From a virus: a stretch of 64,000 nucleotides of DNA. The translations under genes were made by a program, and so were the position numbers. Every line of letters begins with the position of its first letter. Position 1 is the stretch's first letter. Location of the stretch: the IMG/VR virus record IMGVR_UViG_3300033150_001207, positions 1-64,000 of that record; one strand, given 5' to 3'. Under the pieces are notes generated by a model. The model was not told the DNA's origin. It saw nothing but the letters and a program-made list of their open reading frames with translations, and did not search any database. Shown here one piece after another: positions 42,725 through 54,100 of the stretch.

Positions 42725-44640
42725 CAATCGAAGATGCTGACGAAACGACAATATTAAAATATATCGCAGCATCCAATCTCAAAACGTACATGAACGCTGG
42801 GTTTACCGCATCCCGCGCACTTGAAACAGACGGCAGTGGTAAAATTGTTGTTTCTGCTATTACGGCTACAGAACTTAATCACCTCAGCGGTGTAGCAAGC
42901 AATATCGGTTCACATATGACTGGTAAAGATGGTGTATATCACTTACCAGACCAGGCAGGACACGGTGGTGAATTCCTAACTACGGATGCATCTGTTGCAA
43001 GCTGGACAGCACTTACTGGATTAATAGGTCCCACAGATATCCAGGACTTCGCTGTTACCATGAGCAAATTATTTACAAAAATACCGGTGATTGACAATGA
43101 TTCATGGAGCGATAATACACCGGGTACGGGATACATTCAGTGGAATACGCATAACCTTTGTTACAATGGCGAGTATTATGAAGTTACAAGCGATAGTACA
43201 AATCAAGAATTCGTTTGGTGGACAGTTGGTAACAGTGGCGGTTCAGGAACGGTAGCTGACCCATACATAACAACATACAGTGCTGGTGATACTGCACCCA
43301 CAATGACAGATGATACTTTTATTATTTGTACAAACAAGGATGGGAATGGTACTCATAATCTCGCATGGAATAGCATAGCGAATTCGGTTATCGGGACTGC
43401 GTATATAAAAAGTGGTGCAATAATAAATGCTCATATTGCAGATGCAACAATTGAGCATGCCAAAATTAAAAGTGTGGATGCTGGAACTATTACTGTCGGG
43501 AAACTTGGGGATGATTACATATCAAGTGCATCGACATGGAATGCAAAGGCAAAAGTGTTCAGGCAAGATACAGAACCGAGTTCGGGAATGTCGGCTGGCG
43601 ATATATGGATTGATACCAGTGATGGTGATAAACCTTATACTTATACTGGAAGTGTATGGAATCCAGAATATACCCATATTGATGGGGGAAATATAACTAC
43701 GGGTACGATTACCGCTATTACGCATCAGACAGCATCAAATGGGCAGAGGATTGTAGTAGATGCAAGTGATAATACATTAAGGTTTCATACTGATACAGCA
43801 GAAGATGTTGTTATTATAGATGACTTATTATATGGCAACATTCCAGGCATTCAAATTGGAGAAAGTACACACGGCGGAATTTTTGTGGCAACAAATGGAA
43901 ATGTAGAAACATATATGTCTCATGATACAATTCAGATGGGGGGAAAGGAAGGCAGCCCCGCACAATTTAGGGTATTACATGATAGTGTAACCAAGACTAT
44001 TGTAGATGCTGCTGGAATAAATGTTATGGATGGGATAGTATACGCATCAGATGAAATATCAACTTCGGGGTTTGTACAAGCCAACGCAGGATACAGAATT
44101 GGTGATACAGAAATTATAGATTCAAACAAAAATATCACAACAAATATAGGTACTGTTGATGGTATTAAAATTTCTGATCATGCCGCCAATGCTGATGCAC
44201 ATCACAACGAAGTACACACACTTAACAGCCATTCAGATGTAGATACTACCGGAATATCGGATGGCGAAGTGCTTGAATATGATACTGCTATGGGATGGAT
44301 TGCTGGCAGTACCTATACCCCTGGTTCCCATGTCGGTGCCGGTGGTGCTGCTCATGCAGATGTCACTACTACCGTTGATGGTTTTATGACAGCTACCGAT
44401 AAAGTTAAATTGAATAGTATTGATACTGGTGCTGATGTTACGGCAGATAACTGGCCAAAAGTTCATGGCAACACTTATCATACATCAAATTATCAAACCG
44501 CAGCTAATGTGGATGCTAAAATATTGACTCATAAAAACGATGCCAATGCTCATCATGCAGCACATAGTGGTGTAAGCGGTTGGTTGGGTGGTCAGGATGT
44601 ACGATTTGAAAACGGTCTTGCGGTTGAATTTGGAACTTAG
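42652..44640 (+). CDS. Tail fibre protein (662 aa)
   Basis: ATG behind AGGTAAATT. Residues ~6-35 (ENKQIGGLTQLTSAADNDK) are the usual N-terminal fibre attachment motif. The shaft follows with GDIWIDTSDGDKPYTYTGS and HIDGGNITTGTITA, and the C-terminal part is rich in histidine-containing repeats (HHNEVHTLNSHSDVDTTG). No chaperone or enzymatic domain is visible. Confidence 0.75.
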   Translation: MSYSENKQIGGLTQLTSAADNDKLAIEDADETTILKYIAASNLKTYMNAGFTASRALETDGSGKIVVSAITATELNHLSGVASNIGSHMTGKDGVYHLPDQAGHGGEFLTTDASVASWTALTGLIGPTDIQDFAVTMSKLFTKIPVIDNDSWSDNTPGTGYIQWNTHNLCYNGEYYEVTSDSTNQEFVWWTVGNSGGSGTVADPYITTYSAGDTAPTMTDDTFIICTNKDGNGTHNLAWNSIANSVIGTAYIKSGAIINAHIADATIEHAKIKSVDAGTITVGKLGDDYISSASTWNAKAKVFRQDTEPSSGMSAGDIWIDTSDGDKPYTYTGSVWNPEYTHIDGGNITTGTITAITHQTASNGQRIVVDASDNTLRFHTDTAEDVVIIDDLLYGNIPGIQIGESTHGGIFVATNGNVETYMSHDTIQMGGKEGSPAQFRVLHDSVTKTIVDAAGINVMDGIVYASDEISTSGFVQANAGYRIGDTEIIDSNKNITTNIGTVDGIKISDHAANADAHHNEVHTLNSHSDVDTTGISDGEVLEYDTAMGWIAGSTYTPGSHVGAGGAAHADVTTTVDGFMTATDKVKLNSIDTGADVTADNWPKVHGNTYHTSNYQTAANVDAKILTHKNDANAHHAAHSGVSGWLGGQDVRFENGLAVEFGT

Positions 44641-44689
44641 AAAAAATAATAACAACGAAACTTAAACTTATTATTGAGGTATATAACAG

Positions 44690-45238
44690 ATGAAAAGAAT
44701 TATACTAACATTGCTATTACTATTAACATTGCCGTATACCACTTATAGTAATCCTGTATCAAAACTGTGGGACACTAGCTGGATTTCTCAACAGTGGCTG
44801 AAGTATGGTTTCCTGGGTTCTGCCTGTTTATCTGGTGTACTTGATGGTCTTGTCGAATCACATAAGTTCAACGGCAGATATATAACAAGTAAAAGTGATT
44901 ATCATGCTTACCGATATGCCCAGAACGCAACGATGATAAGCACTGGATGGTTTCTGTCCGCTAATTTAAGAAGTAACAAACTCACATGGAAAACGAAAAT
45001 TATGCGAACAACGTCGCTAATACTTCTAAGACGCAACTGTTTTGAATGGGCATACAAAGCTAATAGATGGGGAAATTGTTTTGATTACAGCGATAAACAT
45101 ACCTGTAATCATAAAGCAATAGTGTATTTCAAGTGGAATGGAAGCGGATTTACGGATGCTTATATATCGGGAACTGGAACTCAAGGGGTGATTATAGATT
45201 TGCTATGTTGGACTCTAGGAATATGGTTGTTTAAATAA
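44690..45238 (+). CDS. Exported or membrane protein (182 aa)
   Basis: A clear signal peptide (MKRIILTLLLLLTLPYTTYS). The rest is rich in Trp, Tyr and Arg, with possible membrane segments near residues 45-55 and at the C-terminus (GVIIDLLCWTLGIWLF). Unusual between a fibre and ejection proteins. No family. Confidence 0.6.
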   Translation: MKRIILTLLLLLTLPYTTYSNPVSKLWDTSWISQQWLKYGFLGSACLSGVLDGLVESHKFNGRYITSKSDYHAYRYAQNATMISTGWFLSANLRSNKLTWKTKIMRTTSLILLRRNCFEWAYKANRWGNCFDYSDKHTCNHKAIVYFKWNGSGFTDAYISGTGTQGVIIDLLCWTLGIWLFK

Positions 45239-45259
45239 TTGTAAATGTTAATAGACTCA

Positions 45260-45292
45260 TCCACCTGTATTATTAATAATATAAGTGGGTAT
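45260..45292. terminator. AT-rich palindrome, possible terminator
   Basis: CCAC, then TATTATTAATAATA (self-complementary), then GTGG, in the gap between 45238 and 45337. No U-run; weak evidence. Confidence 0.3.
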
Positions 45293-45336
45293 ATAGCTCG
45301 AATAGTTACAATGTATTATATAAAAGGATTATTATT

Positions 45337-45783
45337 ATGGCATTGACTAATTATTATTACGATATCGAGAGACAGAAAATTGGCGCAATTCCGCAACAAC
45401 TTCGTGCGATACCACAGGTAGGTTATACAAAACTGTTACAACAAAAAGCGGCTTCTGACGTTGGACGAACGCTACAACAACAGGATATAGCGAGTAGACT
45501 CATGAGACAACAATACCAAACGGCATTACCCGAACAGTTTTTAAAAACAGCAAAGCGTGAATATAAAAAAGCATTGCCAATTACTATTGCTGGTGTCGGA
45601 CTTGCGGGACTAGGTGCATACAGCGATTATCGCGCAGAAAAACAACGCCAGAAAGAACAGGAAGAGCTGGAATTACTATACAAAATGCTTATGAAAATAG
45701 TCGAGGAAAATGCTGGTCGTATAGCAAAAGCGTATTCTATACCATCAGCAGAGTACAGGGCAGCTTTCAGACCAAAACAATGA
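45337..45783 (+). CDS. Putative internal (ejected) virion protein (148 aa)
   Basis: Glutamine-rich N-terminus, a short hydrophobic glycine/alanine helix (ITIAGVGLAGLGAY) near residue 85, then a charged coiled coil. The composition and place before the two larger internal proteins suit an ejection protein. Confidence 0.55.
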   Translation: MALTNYYYDIERQKIGAIPQQLRAIPQVGYTKLLQQKAASDVGRTLQQQDIASRLMRQQYQTALPEQFLKTAKREYKKALPITIAGVGLAGLGAYSDYRAEKQRQKEQEELELLYKMLMKIVEENAGRIAKAYSIPSAEYRAAFRPKQ

Positions 45784-45816
45784 TAAACATCAATAATGAT
45801 ACCAAAGGAGTATATA

Positions 45817-46785
45817 ATGCCATACGGTGATATGACAGGACCTTACGGACAGGGACCATACACAGGAAGAATGGGGGCATACGCAGCGATACCATTTCAC
45901 CCACAGGAAATATACGGTACACCACAGTCGAGAATGTTCGGAAGGGGGCAATATATAAGCCTTGTGCCATATATACAGGAACAAGCGCAATACCTTCCGC
46001 AATGGTATCAGATGCGCAGAGAATATGAACTGGAAAAAGAAAGACAGAGAATTGAGCAGGAAAATCTAAGGGAAATGGAAAAGCAGGCTGAGTACGCGAG
46101 AAGAATTGAACTTGCCAATCTGGGTATTAGGGGTACACAAACCGCTGCTGAGCTTGGTATACCACAGTGGGGATATCGAAAATTGTTTCCAGAATCTTCG
46201 TATTATACACCTGGTTTACAAGATACAGCATTAAGAACAACAACGCAAATCGGATTAAGACCAGAGGTAACTACAAGAGCTTTACCTGAACTTGGACAGT
46301 TTGGCGCTCAAACACCCACTATGCCGCCCGCTCAAACGTTTAGTACAATGCCAACTGGACCGAGGTCGGCTATCCCAATAACGGCTAAAACGGGTACTGC
46401 ACCGTCGGCTATTCCACCAAGAGGATTCCTTGGTAGAGGAAAATTTATGGGTACTGGGATGAGCCCATTAGAATTCGGCACAACTGCTCTTAGTGGATTT
46501 GGATACGGGCAGCAATACGGCGAAAAATTAGATAAGTATTTACCAGGTGGTGGTGATGTAGGAAAATATGTTGGTGGTGCAGCTGCAGGCGCGTTGGGGG
46601 CTGCTGGTATAGGTGGTATAGGTACTGGACTCAGCGCTCTAGGAATAGGTATCGGGACAGGCGGATTGGGATTAATACCAATACTTACAAGTAGCATATT
46701 CGGCGGACTTGGTGCAGCAGCTAAAGAGCATGAGTGGGGTAGAAAAATAAGTAGATGGTGGAAAAAAGCAACTGGGCGTGATTAA
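45817..46785 (+). CDS. Putative DNA-ejection protein, Gly/Pro-rich (322 aa)
   Basis: Start at ATG behind AAAGGAGTATATA (MPYGDMTGPYGQGPYTG). A proline/tyrosine-rich N-terminus, a coiled coil near 70-100, and a long glycine-zipper membrane stretch (GGAAAGALGAAGIGGIGTG, residues ~255-300) that could insert into the host membrane. Function inferred from position and composition. Confidence 0.6.
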   Translation: MPYGDMTGPYGQGPYTGRMGAYAAIPFHPQEIYGTPQSRMFGRGQYISLVPYIQEQAQYLPQWYQMRREYELEKERQRIEQENLREMEKQAEYARRIELANLGIRGTQTAAELGIPQWGYRKLFPESSYYTPGLQDTALRTTTQIGLRPEVTTRALPELGQFGAQTPTMPPAQTFSTMPTGPRSAIPITAKTGTAPSAIPPRGFLGRGKFMGTGMSPLEFGTTALSGFGYGQQYGEKLDKYLPGGGDVGKYVGGAAAGALGAAGIGGIGTGLSALGIGIGTGGLGLIPILTSSIFGGLGAAAKEHEWGRKISRWWKKATGRD

Positions 46786-46804
46786 ATTATAATGAGGTGA
46801 TACA

Positions 46805-48121
46805 ATGGCATATTACACAAATCCATATACAGGACAGGCAAGTGTAATTGGTGCTTTACAAAGTACACAGGATATTATACGTGGACTGTCGGAAGGGTAC
46901 ATACGTAGCAAAGAAGCTGAGCGTGAAGCTGAGCTACGTAGACTTGGAATAGAATTACAGGGCGCACAATTACAAGCACAACAAGAAATTGACCTTGCAA
47001 GAATAGAAGCTGAAAAAGAAAGACGTTTACGTGACCTTGAGCGTGAGGCAGAAGAATCCAGGCGTATGCAAGAATATCGAGAAGGCTTACTTGGATTGCA
47101 AGGGAAAGAACTTGAACTTGAAAGAGAAAGATTTGAAAAGGTTGAAATACCCACAGCGAAGGCAAGAACGCTTGAAACTGTTTTTAACACACCGATGTCG
47201 CCGAATCAAATAGCACAGCAATTCTATGTGCCTGGTTGCGCTGCAGAAAAGAATTTTCTGGAAAAATTTGATCCTGCTACCCTTGATACGCCATATTTAA
47301 TACTCGGAAAGGTGGCTGAAACACTCACAACGGAAGGTCGGAAATCTCCATATACAAAAGCGCTTGAGGCCGCTGAGACTGCAAAAAAAAGAGGACAGGA
47401 CTTGATAAATAGCATGCTCGATCCGTATATACCACCCGACAGCCCTGAGTATGAAAAAACTGTTGAGGCACTATCCAGTATCAATCCGTATATAAAAATA
47501 GACACTGATATATATGTAGAACCATCATGGACACCTGGAGAACCAGTACCTACATCAAAAGAACCAATACCTATATCGCTGGAAGAAGCAAGGCGTATAA
47601 AGAAAGAAGACCCCGAAAGAAGAATCATATATGAATATACAGCTTCTTTAGATGTTCCTGCTATATCGAGAGATTACAAACTTGATATAGATGATACTAC
47701 TTTGAACAAACTTGCCAGAGAGTTGAGTGTACTGGCTGATATACCAATTGAAAATGCTCGCAGTTTTATAGTAAATAATTACACTGGCACTCTTAATATC
47801 TACAAACAAAGTTATGATGAAATGACTGATGATATATACAATCAGTATTTACAGTATATAAGAAATCAATCAAGTACAACGCCATCAAGAACTGCAACCC
47901 CAATGTCTTCCTGGGGATTTGGTCCCGCTTTTACTGAACCATATTATTCACCAGGAAAAGCAATATTTGAAGAGACGCCGAGAACAGCTATGCCGAGATA
48001 TGAAGAGTCAAGAATATCCCAGAAACCACAAGTACCCAAAGGCGCTGTAAACCTTGGTACAAGCAAAATCACAGGGAAAACTTATTACAGGCTTCCCGAT
48101 GGTACATATTGGGAGGAATAA
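46805..48121 (+). CDS. Putative internal virion protein with coiled coil (438 aa)
   Basis: Residues ~30-125 form a long, regular coiled coil of Arg, Glu and Leu (RIEAEKERRLRDLEREAE). The rest is mixed and proline-rich towards the end. It lies between the glycine-zipper protein and the giant polyvalent protein, so it is probably packaged and ejected with them. Confidence 0.6.
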   Translation: MAYYTNPYTGQASVIGALQSTQDIIRGLSEGYIRSKEAEREAELRRLGIELQGAQLQAQQEIDLARIEAEKERRLRDLEREAEESRRMQEYREGLLGLQGKELELERERFEKVEIPTAKARTLETVFNTPMSPNQIAQQFYVPGCAAEKNFLEKFDPATLDTPYLILGKVAETLTTEGRKSPYTKALEAAETAKKRGQDLINSMLDPYIPPDSPEYEKTVEALSSINPYIKIDTDIYVEPSWTPGEPVPTSKEPIPISLEEARRIKKEDPERRIIYEYTASLDVPAISRDYKLDIDDTTLNKLARELSVLADIPIENARSFIVNNYTGTLNIYKQSYDEMTDDIYNQYLQYIRNQSSTTPSRTATPMSSWGFGPAFTEPYYSPGKAIFEETPRTAMPRYEESRISQKPQVPKGAVNLGTSKITGKTYYRLPDGTYWEE

Positions 48122-48124
48122 CAA

Positions 48125-51100
48125 TTGCCAATCATTGATGTAAAAGATATTCCTGATGATATTGTAATTCGTGAAAGAGAAACTGTATCTACTAGAGAAC
48201 CTGTAGCTATTCCTTCAGGTGGCAGGCTAGTGTCGCCAGAGGATATTCCTGAAGATATAGTAATACATGAAAGGGAAATTGCACCTTCTGCAAAACCTGT
48301 AAAGATAGAAGAACCTATTCGTGAGATTCCAGAATCAATACCGGCCCGAATAGAACCTCGTAAAAGGCTTGGGAAAATAACACCGGTAGAACCAGTGTCA
48401 ACCGCTGAAGAAAAGGCACGAAAACCTTTCGTTCCTGTTCCTGCGCCGATTGGATATAAACCACCTTCTATTGAAACAGAAAAGCCCGAACTGTTTGTAC
48501 CGGCAGCAGAGAAACAAATTAAAAAATTACCCACTACTGAGCCAGAAGAAATACCATCCTCTTTGAAGCCCGCAATAGCTGAACCGGTGTCTCTCTACGT
48601 CAAACCAAGATTCAAGCCCGAACCAGAGGAACAAAAATTCAGGGATATAATAAAATCTCACTGGAAAATAGGTTCTCTGGTTATAAAAAGAGGAGAGTTG
48701 GGTGCAAATGCAAGAGATACTGGTCTCTCAGTCGAAGAAACTCTAAAACAGGCTAGAGAAATTGACAAACTGGCAAAATCATACAGAAAAAAAATGCCCG
48801 AATTTAGCATAAAGAAACCCACAACCTGGTTACCCTCTCTCGTAGCGCAAACAACCGAATTAATACCATATATGGGCAGAGGACAAGTTGAGGGTATGAA
48901 AATGGGTATTGCTACTGGTGTTGGATTTGGCACGATGACTGCGCTCTGGGGTCAAGCCGGTCCGCAGGTATTAACCCCTGAAGAAGTATTAACCATTCCA
49001 GGGGCGATGGCTGTAGGCGGAACTGCCGGATGGGTTCTGGGCTCACTTAAAAATTGTATGGATATTGAGGGTGGTAACTTATATATAGACTTACTCGAAC
49101 GTGGTGTAAAACCAAAAGTAGCAAAACAGCTTTCATTGGCGGGAGGGCTTGCAATAGGTGCTATTGAAGTTGCACAGATAGGTAGAATAGCTAGAAACTT
49201 ACCAGGATTCGAGTTATTCTTTAGAAAAGGTGCTAAAAAACTAATTGCAAGCGATACATTCAAGAACATACTTAAAATCTCTGCAAAAGAATACGCAAAA
49301 GATGTTGGCTATGAAATAGGAGAAGAAGAAGCACAGGAAATTGCATCAATGGCATCCGAATTTGTTGGCAGTTCTATATCTCCGGGCGCAGAAAAACTTA
49401 CATTTGGTGAAGCAAAGGATAGATTGAAAGGAGTAATTACACAGTCTGCTCTTGGATTTACGGGACTGTTGTTACCCGGACAGCTTTATAAAACAATTGG
49501 TAGAACCAGAGCTTTGAATATAAAGAAAAGTCTTGACGCTCTTGTGGAAGAAAAAACACCTAAACCGCCCGAAGTTACCAAACCACCGTCTGTCGTTCCT
49601 GAAGTAGAGAAAATCGTTCCCAGGCCGCCTGAAGCAGTCAAAGAAGTATGGGAAATGACAAAAGAAGAATTGAAAAATCTCGAAATTCCAGTTCCTGAAG
49701 GCGGCGCAAGCAAATCCCCTAAAACTGTTTTTAGCTGGAAACCAGGTGAATACGAAACGTTACATGATGTGAGCCAGTCAGAAGATGAATTTAGATTTAA
49801 CGAAATACTTGGCAAAGGGTGGGAAGGTAAAGCATCATTACACTTAAAACCGAAGATAAAAAACAATGAGCCCATAACTGTTTACAGAGCGAGTGATTAC
49901 GAGATTATACCGGGTTCTTACGTTTCCGAAAGTATCGAATATGCAAAAAAACATGGCGAGAATATACTTGATGGTAAATACAAAATACATTCACTGGAAG
50001 TGAAACCGAGCGAACTGTTAGTATACGGAGACCCTCATGAATTTATTTATGTACCAGAATCCATCGAAGTTGGGCATAAACGCATAATAGAAAAAGCTCT
50101 ATCTGAAGGCAAACCAGTTCCTAAAGAGGTATTGGAAGATTACCCCGAACTACAGGAAAAAGCAAAAGAATATGAAAAACCAGAGAAACTCGAAATATCT
50201 GTTTTAGATCCCAAGCCTGGCGATATTACGGGTTCAAAAGATATGTTGCCAAAACTTATAAAACTTAGAGACAAAGGCTCTGAAATGGTTAAACCAGATA
50301 TCGTAAACAAACTCGAAAAATTCTGGAAAGAAAACCCCGAAGCTGAGTACGGTATATGGCAAGAAGATTTATCAATAAAACCTGTAACCAAAGAAACACT
50401 CGAAAAACCGCCTGAAATCACTGAACCCACCATTACTAAAGTAACCAAAGCTATTCCCGAAAAAGCCCCAGCTATCACTGGTAGAAAATCCACGGCAAAA
50501 ACAGAGGCGGGTACAGAAATAGAATTTGACTATGATATTTACGACATTAACGACATTATTGCTTCCCACGATACAAACCTGCGAGCCAATCCACTATATC
50601 CAGCGGAAAAACAACCCCGTGGCAGAGCAAGAATGGCATCCGAAGCTCAAATTAACAAAATTACCCGTGAATTAGCACCTGAACGTCTTGGTGAAAATCC
50701 ACTTGTGTCAGAAGGTGCTCCAATTGTCGACAAATCCGCCATTGTAGAATCAGGTAATGCGAGAATTATTGCACTACAGAGACTTTATGAATCAAAAAGT
50801 GATAAAGCAAAAGAATATAAACAGTTTTTAATAGATAATGCTGAAAAATTCGGGTTGGATGTCGATAAGATTAGGGACATTGCCAATCCTGTACTTGTAA
50901 GAAGAAGATTATCAGATGTTGACATAGATAAGTTTATAAGAGAAGCAAACGTACCTACTGTTGCCGCTATGAGCGCTACCGAACAGGCGTTATCTGACGC
51001 AAAAATGCTTTCCGACGAAACTCTTGCAATGTTCGATGTGGGCGAAACAGGTGAAATAGATACAGCGGCAAATAGAGATTTTGTGCGTAGATTTTTCAAG

Positions 51101-54100
51101 GAAATCGCTACCGAGACTGAGTATGGTAGATACTTTACAAAAGAGGGGCTAACCTCACAGGAAGGTATAAATAGAATAAGAAACGCCATCTTTGCCAAAG
51201 CTTACGAAAATCCCGAAATAGTTGAGAAATTGTCTGAAAGTACAGACGTTAATATAAGAAATATAGTAAATGCCATGGTCAGTATAGCACCACGACTTTC
51301 TATATTGAAAAACGAAATTAAAAAAGGCAACAGACATAAATACGACATTACGAAAGATATTGCTCAAGCTTCCGAAAAGTTATCATTTCTAAGGAATCAG
51401 AATAAAACAGTAGATGAGTATATAAGACAGACGGCATTGTTTGACGATGAAGTAACACCGCTTGCAAAGGACATACTCAAAGTATTTGATAAGTATAAAA
51501 GAAGTCCCAGGAAAATAAGACAAATATTTAACAATTATATAAATCTGGTTGATAAAGTCGGCAATCCGAAGCAGGCGAATTTGTTTGAAGAATATAACAA
51601 ACCCAAACCCGCTGAGCTATTACAGGAAGCAATAAATGAAATGGAGGATAGTTATGTTCCACTTGATATTTTCAAAGCCGAGGCTGAGCGTAGTAAAGAA
51701 ATTAGAGCAGTTACGAGGGAAAAGGGAATCACCAAAATCAAGCCCGAAAAAGAAATTGGGAAAAAAATCAGCATAACCCGCCCATTTGCATACGATAGTG
51801 ATAGTACAGTTAATCAGGGCTGGTTCGCAATCAGACCAGTTGAAGACTTTGACGAAATGGGCATGGGTGAATCTAAATTCAAGACCAGACATGAAGTCAA
51901 TGGACTCAAAGAAAAAGGTATAAGTTTTGTCGTTGGCACCGTTAAGGGCAAAGAACAAATTCAAAGACTCAGCTTTAATAAAGATATATGGACTGAAAAA
52001 GCTGCAAAAGAATGGTGGAATAAAAACTTTGATAGAATTCAAGACATAGCTTCAACTGGTATAAAACCGCCCGCTAAAGTTCCTGAAGCGGGAATTGAAA
52101 AAATAGTCGAACCGAAACTATCAGCCAAAATACCAGAAGATATAAACGACGTTGTTTTTGACAAGTTTAAAGCATGGCCTAAGAAAATAAAAAAGGTTGG
52201 TGAAGATTACTGGACTGAAGTCATGGCTGCGGCAGAAGAACTGTCAACGCCATATCGTTATAAATCTTTGCGACAAACCGTAGTTGGCAAATTTGAAAAA
52301 GAAAAGGGTATTAAACTTCAGGACGTTACGCAAGCACTAACCGCCACACATGAATTAGGGCATAATATAGACTGGCTTTTGAACAACAAAACTTTTCCAG
52401 GATCAATCAAAGCTCGTTTTCCAGATTCGACTATAGGTGAAATGGGATTGAGAAATGAATTAAAAGAGGTTTCTAAAGTTGTCAGACCTGAACTCTGGGA
52501 AGCGTCTTTATCAGAGAAAAACATTAAATCACAACTCAGCCGTCATACAGAACTAATGGCTGATTTTATAACACATTATATTCTTGACCCAGAAAATGTT
52601 AAAGAGCTTGCACCCGATGTAACAGCGTTGTTTGAAGCAAAACTGGCGAACAAACCCGAATTATTTGATATTATCTCAAGACTACAGCAAAACCGTTATA
52701 CGGGACCTGAAAGGCCAGCTGTTGCTGAACACATTGTAAAAGCCCTTCGTTTACCAGAAAAACATGAGCCTCTAAAATTGACTGTCGATCTTTCAGATAA
52801 AGATTATGTAAAAACAGTAGAAAGTCTTGGGGTTCAAACATCACGGAATTATAAAGCCCTAATTCAGGAAGCCAACCTACAGGCAAAAAGAATTGACGAA
52901 CTTGTGCCAGATAAAGATAGACAAACGGATTTGGTCGTTATTGTTGAAAAGGGAAGTAAAAATCCGTGGACTGGAGAAACAAGAGAAGAAATCCTCAAAA
53001 GAGGTATAAATGATAAAGAAAGAAAAGCAATTAACCTCTACAGGGCATATCAGGAACTTGCAAGACAAACGGTTAATGAATATTTAAAGGATTCGGGCGA
53101 ATCGGAATATATCAAGTTTATTGAAGATTATTTTATCCACGCTTACGAAACGCCTATGACAGAAAAATATAAAAACGCAATAAACAAATGGGCTAAAAGC
53201 TCACCACAGGCGAAAAAAAGAATCCTGCCTGACCTTGCAACAGCTGTTGAATTGGAATTAAAGCCAAGAGTCAAAACCCTAAGTGATGGTTTAAAACTCT
53301 GGTCTGGCATAAATTACAGAGTTGCTACAAATAAGGCTTTTCTGGAAAAACTGCCCCAGGTTCTCAATGAAGATGGTATGAGTGTTATTCAAAAACCAAA
53401 AGATTTCCCAGCATGGCCAACGGTTGACTACTGGCCTATCCGACGGACATATAGATTACCGTTAAAGGGTAGAGGTGTTTTGCTATTTCAGGGACAGGTT
53501 GCAGTTGATCCGAAAGTAAAACCGTTTATCGATGCCCTCTTCGGACAGCGCTTTTTCAGTACACCAGCGCGTATTCTTGAAGGATTTAATGCTGTTACCA
53601 AGGCATGTGAATTAACTCTATTATCACTTTTCCATCATCAAGCAGAGTTTTTTAGTGCAGTCGGGGCTGCTGGATGGAGAGCAATGCCTTTTATTGGTGG
53701 TTATTGGGGTAAGAAAGCCGAGCTCTTTGGCAGAACAAAAAAATTCGGTATTATACCAGCGCACATAAAATTCCTGGAAGCTGGTAAAGAACTCGAAAAA
53801 GTTCCCGAATTTATGGATGACTATTTGAAACACGGGGGACAAGTCGGATATATAACAACCGAGGGTATTAACGTAATGGAACGTATGCTACTCGGTATTG
53901 AAGAATTTCTAAAAAATGTCATAGAAGAAAAACCAATTTCTGGTAAAGCGGTATGGGCACCATATATTCCATTAAAGGCAATCAGAAAAATTTACTCGTG
54001 GAATCAACATTTATTGTGGGATAACACCCAGAGAGCAAAATTATTAACATATTATGAAATCGTAAAAGACGGTCTGGCAAACAGCGATTTACCAGTTAAG